Source: Thermoguttaceae bacterium (lineage in GTDB: Bacteria; Planctomycetota; Planctomycetia; Pirellulales; Thermoguttaceae). From it: a stretch of 64,000 bases of DNA. Below are positions 8,788 to 17,253 of the stretch, one piece after another (positions within the stretch are counted from its first letter, which is position 1; every line of letters starts with the position of its first letter). The notes below the pieces were generated by a model. That model saw nothing but the letters and a program-made list of their open reading frames with translations, was not told the DNA's origin and made no database searches. A program made the position numbers and the translations under genes. Location: assembly GCA_017407125.1 (NCBI GenBank), contig JAFQXE010000045.1, positions 388,948 to 452,947 on the forward strand, written 5' to 3'.

Positions 8788-8919
8788 CTAACCAAAATTT
8801 CTGTTTTATAGATTGTTGTTTCACGGCGATTTCAATCGTCCAACCGTTTACAAAGTCGAAAAAGATTTTAAGGATACGGCGATTATTTCTCTTGAGATTG
8901 AAAGAATTGAGGCGTTATT

Positions 8920-9192
8920 ATGGAAAACGACAAGCCAAAGTATCAGGTCATGGATGATAGCGAATGTATCTTTACAGAAGAGCAAGGTAAAATATTCTAT
9001 GAAAATATGAGAAGGTGCAAATTGGCTTTGTTTCCTTTTTTGAATAATGATATGAGCGATCTTGAAATGGATGAGAAAATCAAAGAGTTCTGGGAAGCGA
9101 ACCCTGAAGAAAAACAGAAATTTGATGATGCTTGTAATACCATAGAGAATATGATACGTAATCGTTCGTTTCGTAAACAGAATAACGATTGA
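8920..9192 (+). CDS. Small acidic protein of unknown function, copy 2 of a tandem pair
   Basis: A 90-residue paralogue of the preceding gene, with a divergent centre (residues 19-40) and a different C-terminus (NRSFRKQNND). The duplication includes the ribosome-binding region: the bases from AAAGAATTGAGGCGTTATTA into the coding sequence are the same upstream of both ATGs. The 132-bp spacer holds no other gene. Unequal divergence along the protein suggests that the N-terminus and the EFWEANPEEKQKF block are constrained. Function unknown. Confidence 0.65.
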   Translation: MENDKPKYQVMDDSECIFTEEQGKIFYENMRRCKLALFPFLNNDMSDLEMDEKIKEFWEANPEEKQKFDDACNTIENMIRNRSFRKQNND

Positions 9193-9312
9193 AATTTTAT
9201 AACAAATGTACGTTTAGTTTGAATCCGTCCACACAGAGCCGCTTTCCCAATCGGAACGGTTGTCCAAACAGACGACAGACAAAATGATACTTTTAATTTC
9301 CTAGGTTTTATT

Positions 9313-9648
9313 ATGGTAACTTTAGAAGAAGCATATAAAATTGTTGAAACGCACATTCCTAAATGCGCTGTTCTCAAAGGTTGCTCAGAGTATCCTGATT
9401 TTTGGGCTTTTGGCATTCGTGGTAGAGAAACCGGTTGTCGCGCAATTTGTCGACCGTTTTCAGTTTCAAAAATAGATGGTCATTTTGACACTTTTTTCCC
9501 GGGAGACTTATCACCAGAATTTATGCTAAAATGTCGTGAGGTAACCTTGGAAGAACTTGAAAAAGTTATGAAACCTGAAGATTTTGCTTTAACAAAAAAA
9601 TATAAAGAAAGGGATGATATGGAAATCGCCCTGCTGAGTGATGATTGA
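9313..9648 (+). CDS. Small protein of unknown function
   Basis: A 111-residue, probably cytoplasmic protein (MVTLEEAYKIVETHIPKCAV) with four Cys residues in the first two thirds and an acidic helical tail. It follows the duplicated pair in the same direction and with similar AT-rich composition, so the three may form one accessory cluster. The size and mixed alpha/beta look resemble small immunity or antitoxin proteins, but no motif shows that, and I do not assign a function. No clear Shine-Dalgarno site is seen before the ATG (CCTAGGTTTTATTATG). Confidence 0.55.
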   Translation: MVTLEEAYKIVETHIPKCAVLKGCSEYPDFWAFGIRGRETGCRAICRPFSVSKIDGHFDTFFPGDLSPEFMLKCREVTLEELEKVMKPEDFALTKKYKERDDMEIALLSDD

Positions 9649-9744
9649 CCCCGTAAAGAACGCTGATTTATCAAAATGTGGTTCATCTGACAAAGGGTAT
9701 ATGTAATATGCTTGCGCTCATTCGTTTTGTCTGAAGGAAAGAAA

Positions 9745-10040
9745 AAAGTCGAGGATAATACGTCGCAATAGCGACAGCGGACGTTAGTCCGCTAAGTCCC
9801 GGAGGGACGACATCTCTATAACCGGCGGTTTCAACCTCCGGGGAAGGAGACGGCAGCAAAACAGAAAATCGACAAATACCCCTTTTCTTCCTCTCCCTCA
9901 CGCCTGGCGTGAGGGAGAAGAAGAAAAGGGACTGACTCGATTAAGGAATATCAGGGAGGGTTTCGCCGCCCGTAGACTAAAGTCGACGGTTATAGAAATG
10001 GCGTCCTTTCAGGACGCGGATCAGCTACTCATCTTGTTCT
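9745..10040. repeat. Composite stem-loop repeat element, copy A
   Basis: Order: short palindrome GCGGACGTTAGTCCGC, a CTATAACCGGCGGTTTCAACC module, conserved flank AAATCGACAAATAC, a very long hairpin, conserved flank GACTGACTCGATT, then GTAGACTAAAGTCGACGG and a GGCGTCCTTTCAGGACG hairpin. The central hairpin has 25-bp arms (9880-9904 and 9906-9930) with one mismatch and a one-base loop. The same order recurs at 46460-46675; shorter copies lie at 58861-58936 and, inverted, at 48618-48690. Confidence 0.85.
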
Positions 10041-10052
10041 TTAACAAGAAAC

Positions 10053-10080
10053 AAAAAAGCCTTGCGATTACACGCAAGGC
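10053..10080 (-). terminator. Terminator of tRNA-Arg
   Basis: Stem GCCTTGCG/CGCAAGGC (10059-10066 and 10073-10080) with a 6-nt loop. On the minus strand it is followed by six T. It lies just downstream of the tRNA. Confidence 0.85.
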
Positions 10081-10087
10081 GAAAATC

Positions 10088-10161
<74 letters not shown>

Positions 10162-10289
10162 ATGTTTGTCGTTTGAACATCTTGTCGCTCAAACAACGTG
10201 ATATAATATATTCTTTTTGCCGGTTTCGACAAGGGGGGGAGCCGGGATTTTTCAAAAATTTTTGGCTGGACGGGGAATAGAAAAAGATA

Positions 10290-10446
10290 ATAACGATAAA
10301 TTAAGCAACGCGGACTGGGTGCGGCGCCTCGCCGCCGCTTGAAAAAACTTTCGGTCGCCAGCAAGCTGGCTCCCTTTTAGGGAAGTTTTTTCAAGCGAAA
10401 TAATATGAGGGGAAAACCTTTTTTGAAAAAAAGGTTCTTCCCCTCA
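10290..10446. repeat. Two long perfect or near-perfect hairpins
   Basis: CGCTTGAAAAAACTT (10336-10350) pairs exactly with 10383-10397, enclosing a smaller GCCAGC/GCTGGC hairpin. A second hairpin spans 10407-10445, with 18-nt arms and one mismatch. Upstream, GCGGACTGGGTGCGGCGCCT is the complement of a module at about 19360-19378. No gene lies between tRNA-Arg and 10582. Confidence 0.75.
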
Positions 10447-10581
10447 AACTCCCCTTTCCAAAAAACTTTAGTAAGGGGAGAAAATCAATAAAAGACGACG
10501 AATAATCAATCGGTGAAAATCCGTTTAATCCGTCAAATCCGTGAACGGACTGAAGCAAAAAAAACGAATGTGCATCATCGC

Positions 10582-13500
10582 CTATTGCGCCGAGTCTGGC
10601 ATGACGACCGGGAAGGTCTTTTTGACGTTGCGAACCGGGCCGGGGACGTCTTTCGGGCGGCGGTTGTAGAACGTGTCGTAGTACGGCGCGTTGGCGTCAA
10701 TCCACGTTACCAAGGCGTCCCAGTCTTCCTCGTCCATCATAGATCGAACGTCTTTGCTGTGCATCGGCTCGTCAATCAGAACGCGCGTCAGGCGGGAGAC
10801 GTTTGACCCGTAGGCGTACGGCTGCGAAATCGACCCGTTGCTGTGCTTGTTCGAGACGCAAACCATCGGCAAAACCTTTTCCGTCTTGCCGGTTTGAGGG
10901 TTGACCGTCGTCTGGACGCTGAGTTTATTGGCGTCGTTGGACGGGAAGAGGCTGTGGAACGACTGCAGGAACTGCGTCTGCGGGTTGCGAGTCCCTTCAA
11001 GGTTCAAATTGCCTAACATCTTCTCCGCGTTATGACAGTAAACGCAGTATTTGTCGAAAATGGGTTGAATGTGATCTTCGTAAGAAATGAGCGACTGGTT
11101 GCCCCATTTCGGCTCGACGGGAATGCTGGGCGAGCGTCTGAACGCCTTGGGAACGGAGCCGGGCTGAGCGGAAACGACGGTCGGGCGCGTTTCGTGACAG
11201 CCGATGCAGCCGCGGCGTTCGCCGGGTTCTAACGTAACCTGAGAGCGCATGCGGCGGATTTCCATCTTGTTTTCATCGAGAGCTTCAAAGTAGACGGACG
11301 TCTTAGCGGGAACGTAGAAGTTCGCGGAGCCGTCTTCTTCAACCGGGACGGTTCCCAAAACGCGAACCGGCGCCCAGGACCAGAATCCGTACGCCCGGCG
11401 TCCGGCGTCGCCAAAGACCCAGCGCATCGCGCCGATCTGGTCGTCCAGCGGCCAGCCGACGTGCTGAAGAATCCGGATGTACTTCACCTTGCCGCGTTCC
11501 GAGTCCGGCAGCCCTTTGCAGACGTCTTCAATGTAACAGACCGGGTACGCGTCTTTCTCTTTGTTCATTCGCCCGTCGGCAACGACAAACGGAACCGGGC
11601 GCTTTTTAATCGGCGTCGGGAAATCGCAGGACAAAAGCCGGTCGCGATGAATCAGCTCTTTATTCCCGTAGACGTCAATAAGGAAAATGGCGAACATTTG
11701 ATCTCCGCCCAGCTTGCCGTCAAAATTGGGGACGTGGCTGGAATACGAAACCAAAAACGACGTCTCCGACAGCGGGTACGGACCGGAGAACCGCCCAACG
11801 TTGTCGACAACGCCGCCTTGCGGCACGGCGCGCGTCAGCGCGGGACCTTCTCCGGGAACGACGTAAGGCGTAACAGCCGCCATGTGGGATTCGTCGTTGG
11901 GACCGCCGAGGAGGTCAAAAATAACAATCTGACCGTACGCCAATGTATGATGTCCGGCTGCAACTGTTACATATTTGTTGGAGTTGGGAATGGAGCGGGT
12001 GTCGCGGAACCCGTACGGCGCTGCGATGTGCTGTTTGTACGCCGCTTCAGGATACGTTCCGTCTGGGCGAATCGTCCAGAAACTGTGCGTGTCGTAAAAA
12101 TGCCGTTCCTGATATTCCCAATGCGTGTACCCGATCAAGCCGTTGTCCAGCGCGTGGGGATAGCGGTCGATGTCTTTGTTGTCGCTGATCATTCGCACGT
12201 CGGATCCGTCCGGATTGCAGCGGTACAGGTTGATGACAGTGTGATCCGCCTGGAAGTTGCCGCACATGCTGCTGCGCCCGGAGCGGTCAGAGGCGAAAAT
12301 AATCGAGCCGTCCGGGGCGTACGTCGGTTCGAAGTCGCCCCAGTACGGGTCGTCGGTAATCTGGCGCAAGCCGGTTCCGTCGAGGTTGATTTCATACAGA
12401 TGAAGCGGCGGCGTTGTTCTTCTCAAATCGAAGAAATAATGGGCGTCGTTTTGATGCGTCGGATGGGCAAGCGGCCAGACGGGCTGACAGGCGTAGCCGA
12501 AAACGATTTTGTCGGCGTCCCAGTTCAAGTCGGTTCCGTGAACGTGACCGGGGCCGAGCTGACCGTTGAGAATGTTTCGCACCGGATCGCCCGGCTTGAA
12601 CCCGGTTTTGACGCACAAGTCCCCGCCGGGTTTGTGGCTGTGCGGGTACTGCGACCCCGTTATGTTGCGAAGCCCATGGTTGGAATACCGCTTCGTAAAG
12701 AGGATTTCCGAAAAGTCCAGCGCAGGGTTCGCCAACACGACTTTTCTGGTCTGCTTTCGGAATTCGCTGAACAGCTGACGAGCCCTAAACATGTTGTTAC
12801 ATTCTTCAACCGCCTTGTGAGCGTCCTGAGCGGCTTGCATGTCCTTTTGCGCCTGAATCTGCCGGTCGGAAACGGGCTGATCGAGGATTTCTTCGTAGAT
12901 ACCCTGCGTCCGATGAAGGTACTTGTCCGCCGAGGAATGCAGAGACGCCAACGATCGGTGAACCGAGTGCATGCAGCAAACTCGCCAGTAGTCCATTTCC
13001 GGATAACGTTCAACCGGGAACTGCAGCCAGGCGGAAAACCAGTTCGGCTTGTTTTCCATGTCCTCCGTCCAGACGGCGACGTTTTGGCTGTTTTGGTATC
13101 CGACGCGAATTTCAATCGCCCATTGAGCGTACATGACGGCAACCGGGTCGGGGCTGGACATCAGCTTTGCCGCCAGCTCGCACAGGGCGTCGTTCCATTT
13201 TTTGCTGGCGCAGGATTTCCAGATCAATTCTGCTATTATGGAATCCGCTAGCGGCTGCTTTTCGCTGGACTTGAGTTCGTACAGTTTCGTCAGTTCCGCC
13301 GCGCCGAGGTCAGGACGCGCCTGTAACGCTTTGGACTTCTGATTAATCCAGTCCACAGACGGCGGAGCGTTAAGAGAATTCAGCGAAATCACCGGCGTCT
13401 GCTGAGCGATCGCGGATTGAGAGTCCGTTCCCAAAATAAACGCTGAAACGGCAATAATAAGGCAGAAACGGATAAATTCAGTCAGATAATTCTTTTTCAT
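10582..13500 (-). CDS. Exported hydrazine-synthase-alpha-like beta-propeller protein with two c-type haem motifs
   Basis: A 972-residue exported protein. The N-terminal signal peptide (residues ~1-32) ends in SAIAQ. Residues ~330-560 contain TolB/PD40-like propeller blades (ITDDPYWGDFEPTYAPDGS, IIFASDRSG). Two CXXCH haem c sites follow, CIGCH at ~765 and CVYCH at ~820. This layout matches the hydrazine synthase alpha-subunit middle-domain family, which is widespread in planctomycetes well beyond anammox bacteria. A periplasmic redox or electron-transfer role is inferred; the substrate is unknown. No hydrazine synthase beta/gamma gene or hydrazine dehydrogenase lies nearby, so an anammox function is not supported. 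It is downstream of the membrane protein at 13571-15058, 70 bp away and in the same direction, and may share its transcript. No clear Shine-Dalgarno site is visible. Confidence 0.85.
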   Translation of the reverse strand: MKKNYLTEFIRFCLIIAVSAFILGTDSQSAIAQQTPVISLNSLNAPPSVDWINQKSKALQARPDLGAAELTKLYELKSSEKQPLADSIIAELIWKSCASKKWNDALCELAAKLMSSPDPVAVMYAQWAIEIRVGYQNSQNVAVWTEDMENKPNWFSAWLQFPVERYPEMDYWRVCCMHSVHRSLASLHSSADKYLHRTQGIYEEILDQPVSDRQIQAQKDMQAAQDAHKAVEECNNMFRARQLFSEFRKQTRKVVLANPALDFSEILFTKRYSNHGLRNITGSQYPHSHKPGGDLCVKTGFKPGDPVRNILNGQLGPGHVHGTDLNWDADKIVFGYACQPVWPLAHPTHQNDAHYFFDLRRTTPPLHLYEINLDGTGLRQITDDPYWGDFEPTYAPDGSIIFASDRSGRSSMCGNFQADHTVINLYRCNPDGSDVRMISDNKDIDRYPHALDNGLIGYTHWEYQERHFYDTHSFWTIRPDGTYPEAAYKQHIAAPYGFRDTRSIPNSNKYVTVAAGHHTLAYGQIVIFDLLGGPNDESHMAAVTPYVVPGEGPALTRAVPQGGVVDNVGRFSGPYPLSETSFLVSYSSHVPNFDGKLGGDQMFAIFLIDVYGNKELIHRDRLLSCDFPTPIKKRPVPFVVADGRMNKEKDAYPVCYIEDVCKGLPDSERGKVKYIRILQHVGWPLDDQIGAMRWVFGDAGRRAYGFWSWAPVRVLGTVPVEEDGSANFYVPAKTSVYFEALDENKMEIRRMRSQVTLEPGERRGCIGCHETRPTVVSAQPGSVPKAFRRSPSIPVEPKWGNQSLISYEDHIQPIFDKYCVYCHNAEKMLGNLNLEGTRNPQTQFLQSFHSLFPSNDANKLSVQTTVNPQTGKTEKVLPMVCVSNKHSNGSISQPYAYGSNVSRLTRVLIDEPMHSKDVRSMMDEEDWDALVTWIDANAPYYDTFYNRRPKDVPGPVRNVKKTFPVVMPDSAQ

Positions 13501-13570
13501 ATTGAATCAAACAGGGCAGGGGACAGGAGGAAATATAAAAAGGGGACGCGCATCTGCCGTCCCCATTTGT

Positions 13571-15058
13571 TTAACTCTGTTTTGCTTCTTTTACTGCGCG
13601 CGGTATGATTCTGAACCGGCTTTCAAAAACGCTGGTTGTCGCAACGCGGTCTTCCAAGTTCGGTCTGAAAATGGTCAGAATCAAAAACGGCAAATACCAC
13701 GCCATATACAATCCGCCCTGGAACGGGTGGATAAGCTGCGCGCCCATCAAAATAGCGGCGGAACAGCTTAACAGCACGCCCAGGTTCTTTTGAGGCGGCC
13801 AGAATAACAGGCTTATACTCAGTCCGCAATAGGCGGCAAGAATCGGGATTCGATACGTTACATCTGAGGCGACAACGTCCCAGAATCCCTGCGGCCGCTG
13901 TAAAATCAGCCCAACAAATCCAACCATGTTGAGCAGATTGCTTTTACATACTTCCTGATTCTCCGAAAAGACGAGGATTGTCAGTCCCATAATCGCCATT
14001 GTCGCCAGCGTGGAAATGGCAAATCGGAACGCGCCGCGGCGCCAGTAGAAACTGACCCACAGCGGGATCAGGAACCACGGATAATACGCCAGCGTCGACG
14101 CCATGCCCAGCAGGAATCCGGAAACCCACGGTCGGCGGTAAAAGACCAACGACCAGATTAAAAACGCGGCGGGAATGATGTGATCCAATCGCGTTTGGAA
14201 ATGGTAGCTGTACGGCATGAGAAGATACAGGACCGCCGCGGCGACGCCTGTATCGAAATTGCCAAAATGGAAATATCCAAAGGCAATAATTCCAGCAACG
14301 ATTAAAATGTGCCCAAAAATCGCGATGATTTTTGTCCAGTAAACCTGGGATTCGTTGAAACTGAGCGCGGAAACGTTATTGACTTCCTCTGCCGGCGCGG
14401 GTTCTGGAACGGTTTCTTCGACGTCTACTTTTTCTTCAGATGATTTTTCTTCCGTTGCGTCAGGAGTTGGCTGGACTGGTTTGACGGTCGCGTTTTGAGC
14501 CAGCGGCGTCAGAGCAAACTCGTGAAACCACGGATACCCTGGACCGCGTTCCGTCAGATGAGTCGTTTCCGCTTCCGAGTTGTTCAACTGATTTATTCTT
14601 AAAGCGTCCTCCAGAGAAATTGGATGTTTCACGAAATGGTCAATTTCCGGAGAATTCTTTCGCAATTCAAGCGGAGAAAGCGAAATAGCAATCGATCCAG
14701 CAAGAAATATCAGCAATGCCAGGCATGAAAACCGCAAACCGCTGGAGTTAAGGTTAGGCTCCAACAGCGGACGGCGCACCATCAGACAGTCCAGCAGCAG
14801 ACGGATTATATAAAACAACGTTACCAAAAAAAGGATAACGTATCCCGTTCGGACAAACCAGATCGACCCGCCTGGCAAGCTCCCGTGCATGATTAAAAGG
14901 ATGCACGGACCGAAAAGAAGAATCGACAGTAAATCCATGTTTCGCACTGACAGCGCCCGGTAAAACTTAAAGTAAATACCGATTACCATCAGAGCCGACA
15001 GATAAAGCCACGTCGTCGGGCTAACGTCGTAATGGAAAAAAACATCTCCTGCGTTCAT
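13571..15058 (-). CDS. Polytopic membrane protein of unknown function
   Basis: A 495-residue integral membrane protein. About five hydrophobic segments lie in the first ~160 residues. A hydrophilic Pro/Glu/Thr-rich loop (~190-225, TPDATEEKSSEEKVDVEET) comes next, followed by about eight more segments to residue ~465. The second half (LDHIIPAAFLIWSLVFYRRPW, FLLGMASTLAYYPWFLIPLW) resembles GT-C glycosyltransferase/DUF2029-type membrane proteins, but I see no decisive motif. It is upstream of and co-directional with the propeller cytochrome, which suggests an export- or envelope-related pairing. The ATG is followed by an Asn-Ala-Gly N-terminus without a signal peptide. Confidence 0.7.
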   Translation of the reverse strand: MNAGDVFFHYDVSPTTWLYLSALMVIGIYFKFYRALSVRNMDLLSILLFGPCILLIMHGSLPGGSIWFVRTGYVILFLVTLFYIIRLLLDCLMVRRPLLEPNLNSSGLRFSCLALLIFLAGSIAISLSPLELRKNSPEIDHFVKHPISLEDALRINQLNNSEAETTHLTERGPGYPWFHEFALTPLAQNATVKPVQPTPDATEEKSSEEKVDVEETVPEPAPAEEVNNVSALSFNESQVYWTKIIAIFGHILIVAGIIAFGYFHFGNFDTGVAAAVLYLLMPYSYHFQTRLDHIIPAAFLIWSLVFYRRPWVSGFLLGMASTLAYYPWFLIPLWVSFYWRRGAFRFAISTLATMAIMGLTILVFSENQEVCKSNLLNMVGFVGLILQRPQGFWDVVASDVTYRIPILAAYCGLSISLLFWPPQKNLGVLLSCSAAILMGAQLIHPFQGGLYMAWYLPFLILTIFRPNLEDRVATTSVFESRFRIIPRAVKEAKQS

Positions 15059-15474
15059 ATATTTATAGGCAGAGCGATCTGCGCCGTAAAAAATTGTTTT
15101 GTTAAAATAGGATAAATGAGTTCGACGAATATCGAACTCTCAGACAGCAGAAAAAGCAAATCTACTATCTCTTATTATTAATTGTACTCTAAAAATATAA
15201 TTTAGTCAAGTATTCCCCTAAAATTTCTCGGAAATTTTAGTCAAATTTCTGCGTCTCAGACGGATTATAAAAAATAGAGAAACCGCGCGAGAATACAAAA
15301 ACCCGCCACGGGGGCGCGAAGCGTCAATTACGCATTCCGAATTCATAATTCCTAATTAATCTTCCTCCCCTATTGACTATTCTCATTTTGTTGGCAAAAT
15401 ATAATATTATTATAAAGCAAGCAAAGAGCTTGTTAGACTTAACCATATTATTTTTAAAAAGAAAGTTCGCGAAG
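15059..15474. other. Divergent intergenic region before gnd
   Basis: AT-rich, no gene. A hairpin CTAAAATTT/AAATTTTAG spans 15218-15240. Iterated AATTACGCATTCCGAATTC-type repeats lie at 15327-15358. CCTATTGACT (-35 box 15373-15378) is followed by AT-rich candidates for -10 (TATAAT 15400 or TATAAA 15411). The spacing is ambiguous, so the exact gnd promoter is not settled. Confidence 0.5.
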
Positions 15475-16965
15475 ATGGCTAAACAATGCGATTTCGGTTT
15501 GATGGGTCTGGCGGTTATGGGTCAGAACCTGGTTTTGAACATTGCGGATCACGGTTTTTCGGTTGCGGTTTTCAACCGAACGACCAGCAAGATTGACGAT
15601 TTCCTGGCGTCCGACGCCGTGAAGGAAGTTTCCGGGGAAATCGTTGGCTGTTACAGCCTCGAGGAGCTGGTCGCCAGCGTCGCCCGACCTCGTAAAATCA
15701 TGCTCATGATTAAATCCCCAGACGCCATTCCCGCCATGGAAACAAAGCTCTATCCGGAACTTTCCCCGGCAGAAGCGGTCATGGAAAAGCTGATTAAGCT
15801 CATGGAGCCGGGCGACATTATTATCGACGGCGGCAACACCCATTACACCGACACAGAACGCCGCACCAAGGCGATTGAGCCGACCGGGATTCTGTACATC
15901 GGAACTGGCGTTTCCGGCGGAGAAGAAGGCGCTCGCCGCGGTCCGTCCATGATGCCCGGCGGTTCTGAAGCCGCGTGGCCGGAAGTCAAAAAGATTTTCC
16001 AGGCGATTTCCGCCAAAGTCGGTCCTAATCACGACATCCCCTGCTGCGAATGGGTTGGCGCGCGCGGAGCGGGTCATTACGTCAAGATGGTTCACAACGG
16101 AATTGAATACGGCGACATGCAGCTCATCTGTGAGGCGTACTGGCTGCTCAAAAACGCGATCGGGCTGTCCAACGAGGAGATTCACGACGTTTTCGCCCAA
16201 TGGATGGACGGCGAACTCAACTCGTACCTGATTGAAATCACCCGCGACATCTTCACCGTTAAAGACAAACTCACTGACAATTATCTGGTCGACATGATTC
16301 TCGACACCGCCGGGGCGAAAGGCACCGGAAAATGGATGTCTCAGCTGGCGCTCGACCTGGGCGTTCCCAGCACGCTTGTTACAGAAGCCGTTTACGCCCG
16401 AAGCCTGTCCGCCATGAAAGATGCCCGCGTTCGCGCCAGCAAAGTCCTGCCGGGTCCGAAAGGCTCGTACTCCGGCGACAAGCAGGAATTCATCGAATTC
16501 GTTCGCAAGGCTCTGTACGTTTCCAAGATTTGCTCGTACGCTCAAGGGTTCGTCCAGATGCAGGCGGCGGCAAAAGCCAACGACTGGACGCTCAACTACG
16601 GTCCCATCGCTATGCTCTGGCGCGGCGGATGCATTATTCGCGCTACGTTCCTGGAACGCATTAAAGAAGCGTTCGACAAGAACCCGGCTCTGGAAAACCT
16701 GCTTCTCGACCCGTATTTCAAGAGCATTGCGGAAGAATCGCAAATCGCATGGCGCAAAGTCGTCGCGACCGCTGTCGAGCTGGGAATTCCGTGCCCTGCC
16801 ATTTCCGGCGCGTTAGCCTACTACGACGGATACCGCAGCGAACGTCTTCCTGCCAACCTGCTTCAGGCGCAGCGAGACTACTTCGGCGCTCACACCTATC
16901 GCCGCACTGACGGCGACGGCGTTACCGCTTGCCATACCGACTGGATTCGCGAAAAGAAAGACTAG
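15475..16965 (+). CDS. gnd: 6-phosphogluconate dehydrogenase (decarboxylating)
   Basis: Oxidises and decarboxylates 6-phosphogluconate to ribulose 5-phosphate with NADP+ in the pentose phosphate pathway; cytoplasmic. The start at 15475 (MAKQCDFGLMGLAVMGQNLV) gives 496 residues, the long-chain family length. An upstream in-frame ATG at 15373 would add 34 non-homologous residues lying in the promoter region. The Rossmann fold shows GLMGLAVMGQN and NRT. Residues ~180-195 carry the substrate and catalytic segment around VKMVHNGIEYGDMQLICE. GKWMSQLALDLGVP and the C-terminal RTDGDGVTACHTDW segment are also present. Downstream is a hairpin, an iterated repeat and a shared terminator facing the sigma-factor gene. 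Confidence 0.96.
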   Translation: MAKQCDFGLMGLAVMGQNLVLNIADHGFSVAVFNRTTSKIDDFLASDAVKEVSGEIVGCYSLEELVASVARPRKIMLMIKSPDAIPAMETKLYPELSPAEAVMEKLIKLMEPGDIIIDGGNTHYTDTERRTKAIEPTGILYIGTGVSGGEEGARRGPSMMPGGSEAAWPEVKKIFQAISAKVGPNHDIPCCEWVGARGAGHYVKMVHNGIEYGDMQLICEAYWLLKNAIGLSNEEIHDVFAQWMDGELNSYLIEITRDIFTVKDKLTDNYLVDMILDTAGAKGTGKWMSQLALDLGVPSTLVTEAVYARSLSAMKDARVRASKVLPGPKGSYSGDKQEFIEFVRKALYVSKICSYAQGFVQMQAAAKANDWTLNYGPIAMLWRGGCIIRATFLERIKEAFDKNPALENLLLDPYFKSIAEESQIAWRKVVATAVELGIPCPAISGALAYYDGYRSERLPANLLQAQRDYFGAHTYRRTDGDGVTACHTDWIREKKD

Positions 16966-16975
16966 TCAGAAGACA

Positions 16976-17112
16976 GGTTCTTTCTGTAAGTTCATACAGA
17001 AAGAAGAACCGTTAGCCATTAGCTGCTAGCTATTAGCTTGAGCTTTCGTAACTCTATGATGAGATTTTAAAGCCAGAAGCTAAAACAAAAGCTGGCAGCT
17101 AGAAGCTGTCTA
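16976..17112. repeat. Hairpin and iterated TAGCT repeat downstream of gnd
   Basis: GGTTCTTTCTGTA...TACAGAAAGAAGAACC (16976-17010) forms a near-perfect hairpin ten bases after the gnd stop. It is followed by iterated TTAGCTGCTAGCTATTAGC (about 17012-17040) and a complementary GGCAGCTAGAAGCT stretch near 17094-17108. Confidence 0.65.
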
Positions 17113-17154
17113 GTCGCTAAACACTGCGCCGTTACCGAACGCGCCTGAATAAAA

Positions 17155-17203
17155 ATAAAAAAGGTCTGTGATAAGCTAAACGCCAATCACAGACCTTTTG
17201 TTG
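17155..17203. terminator. Bidirectional terminator between gnd and the sigma factor
   Basis: AAGGTCTGTGAT (17161-17172) pairs exactly with ATCACAGACCTT (17186-17197). T follows on the plus strand and an A-rich run precedes it (T on the minus strand), so it can serve both convergent genes. Confidence 0.85.
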
Positions 17204-17253
17204 TTAAGGAGACAAAAAAACGAAAAATTGACTTCGTTCCCGATTAAAAGAAC

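Noticed and set aside
9745..10040. Insertion sequence or MITE with transposase
   Set aside because: No terminal inverted repeats with target duplications and no transposase ORF. The hairpins are internal, so I describe it as a dispersed stem-loop element.
11461..13251. A 596-codon plus-strand ORF opposite the propeller cytochrome
   Set aside because: It is the antisense shadow of a gene with signal peptide, propeller and haem motifs. Its translation is Arg/Val-rich without domain signals, as expected from reverse reading of this codon usage.
10582..13500. Evidence for anammox metabolism
   Set aside because: Only an alpha-like protein is present. The family is common in planctomycetes that are not anammox bacteria, and no other hydrazine gene is in the window.
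15454..16743. A 429-codon minus-strand ORF opposite gnd
   Set aside because: Shadow of a clearly recognisable 6-phosphogluconate dehydrogenase.
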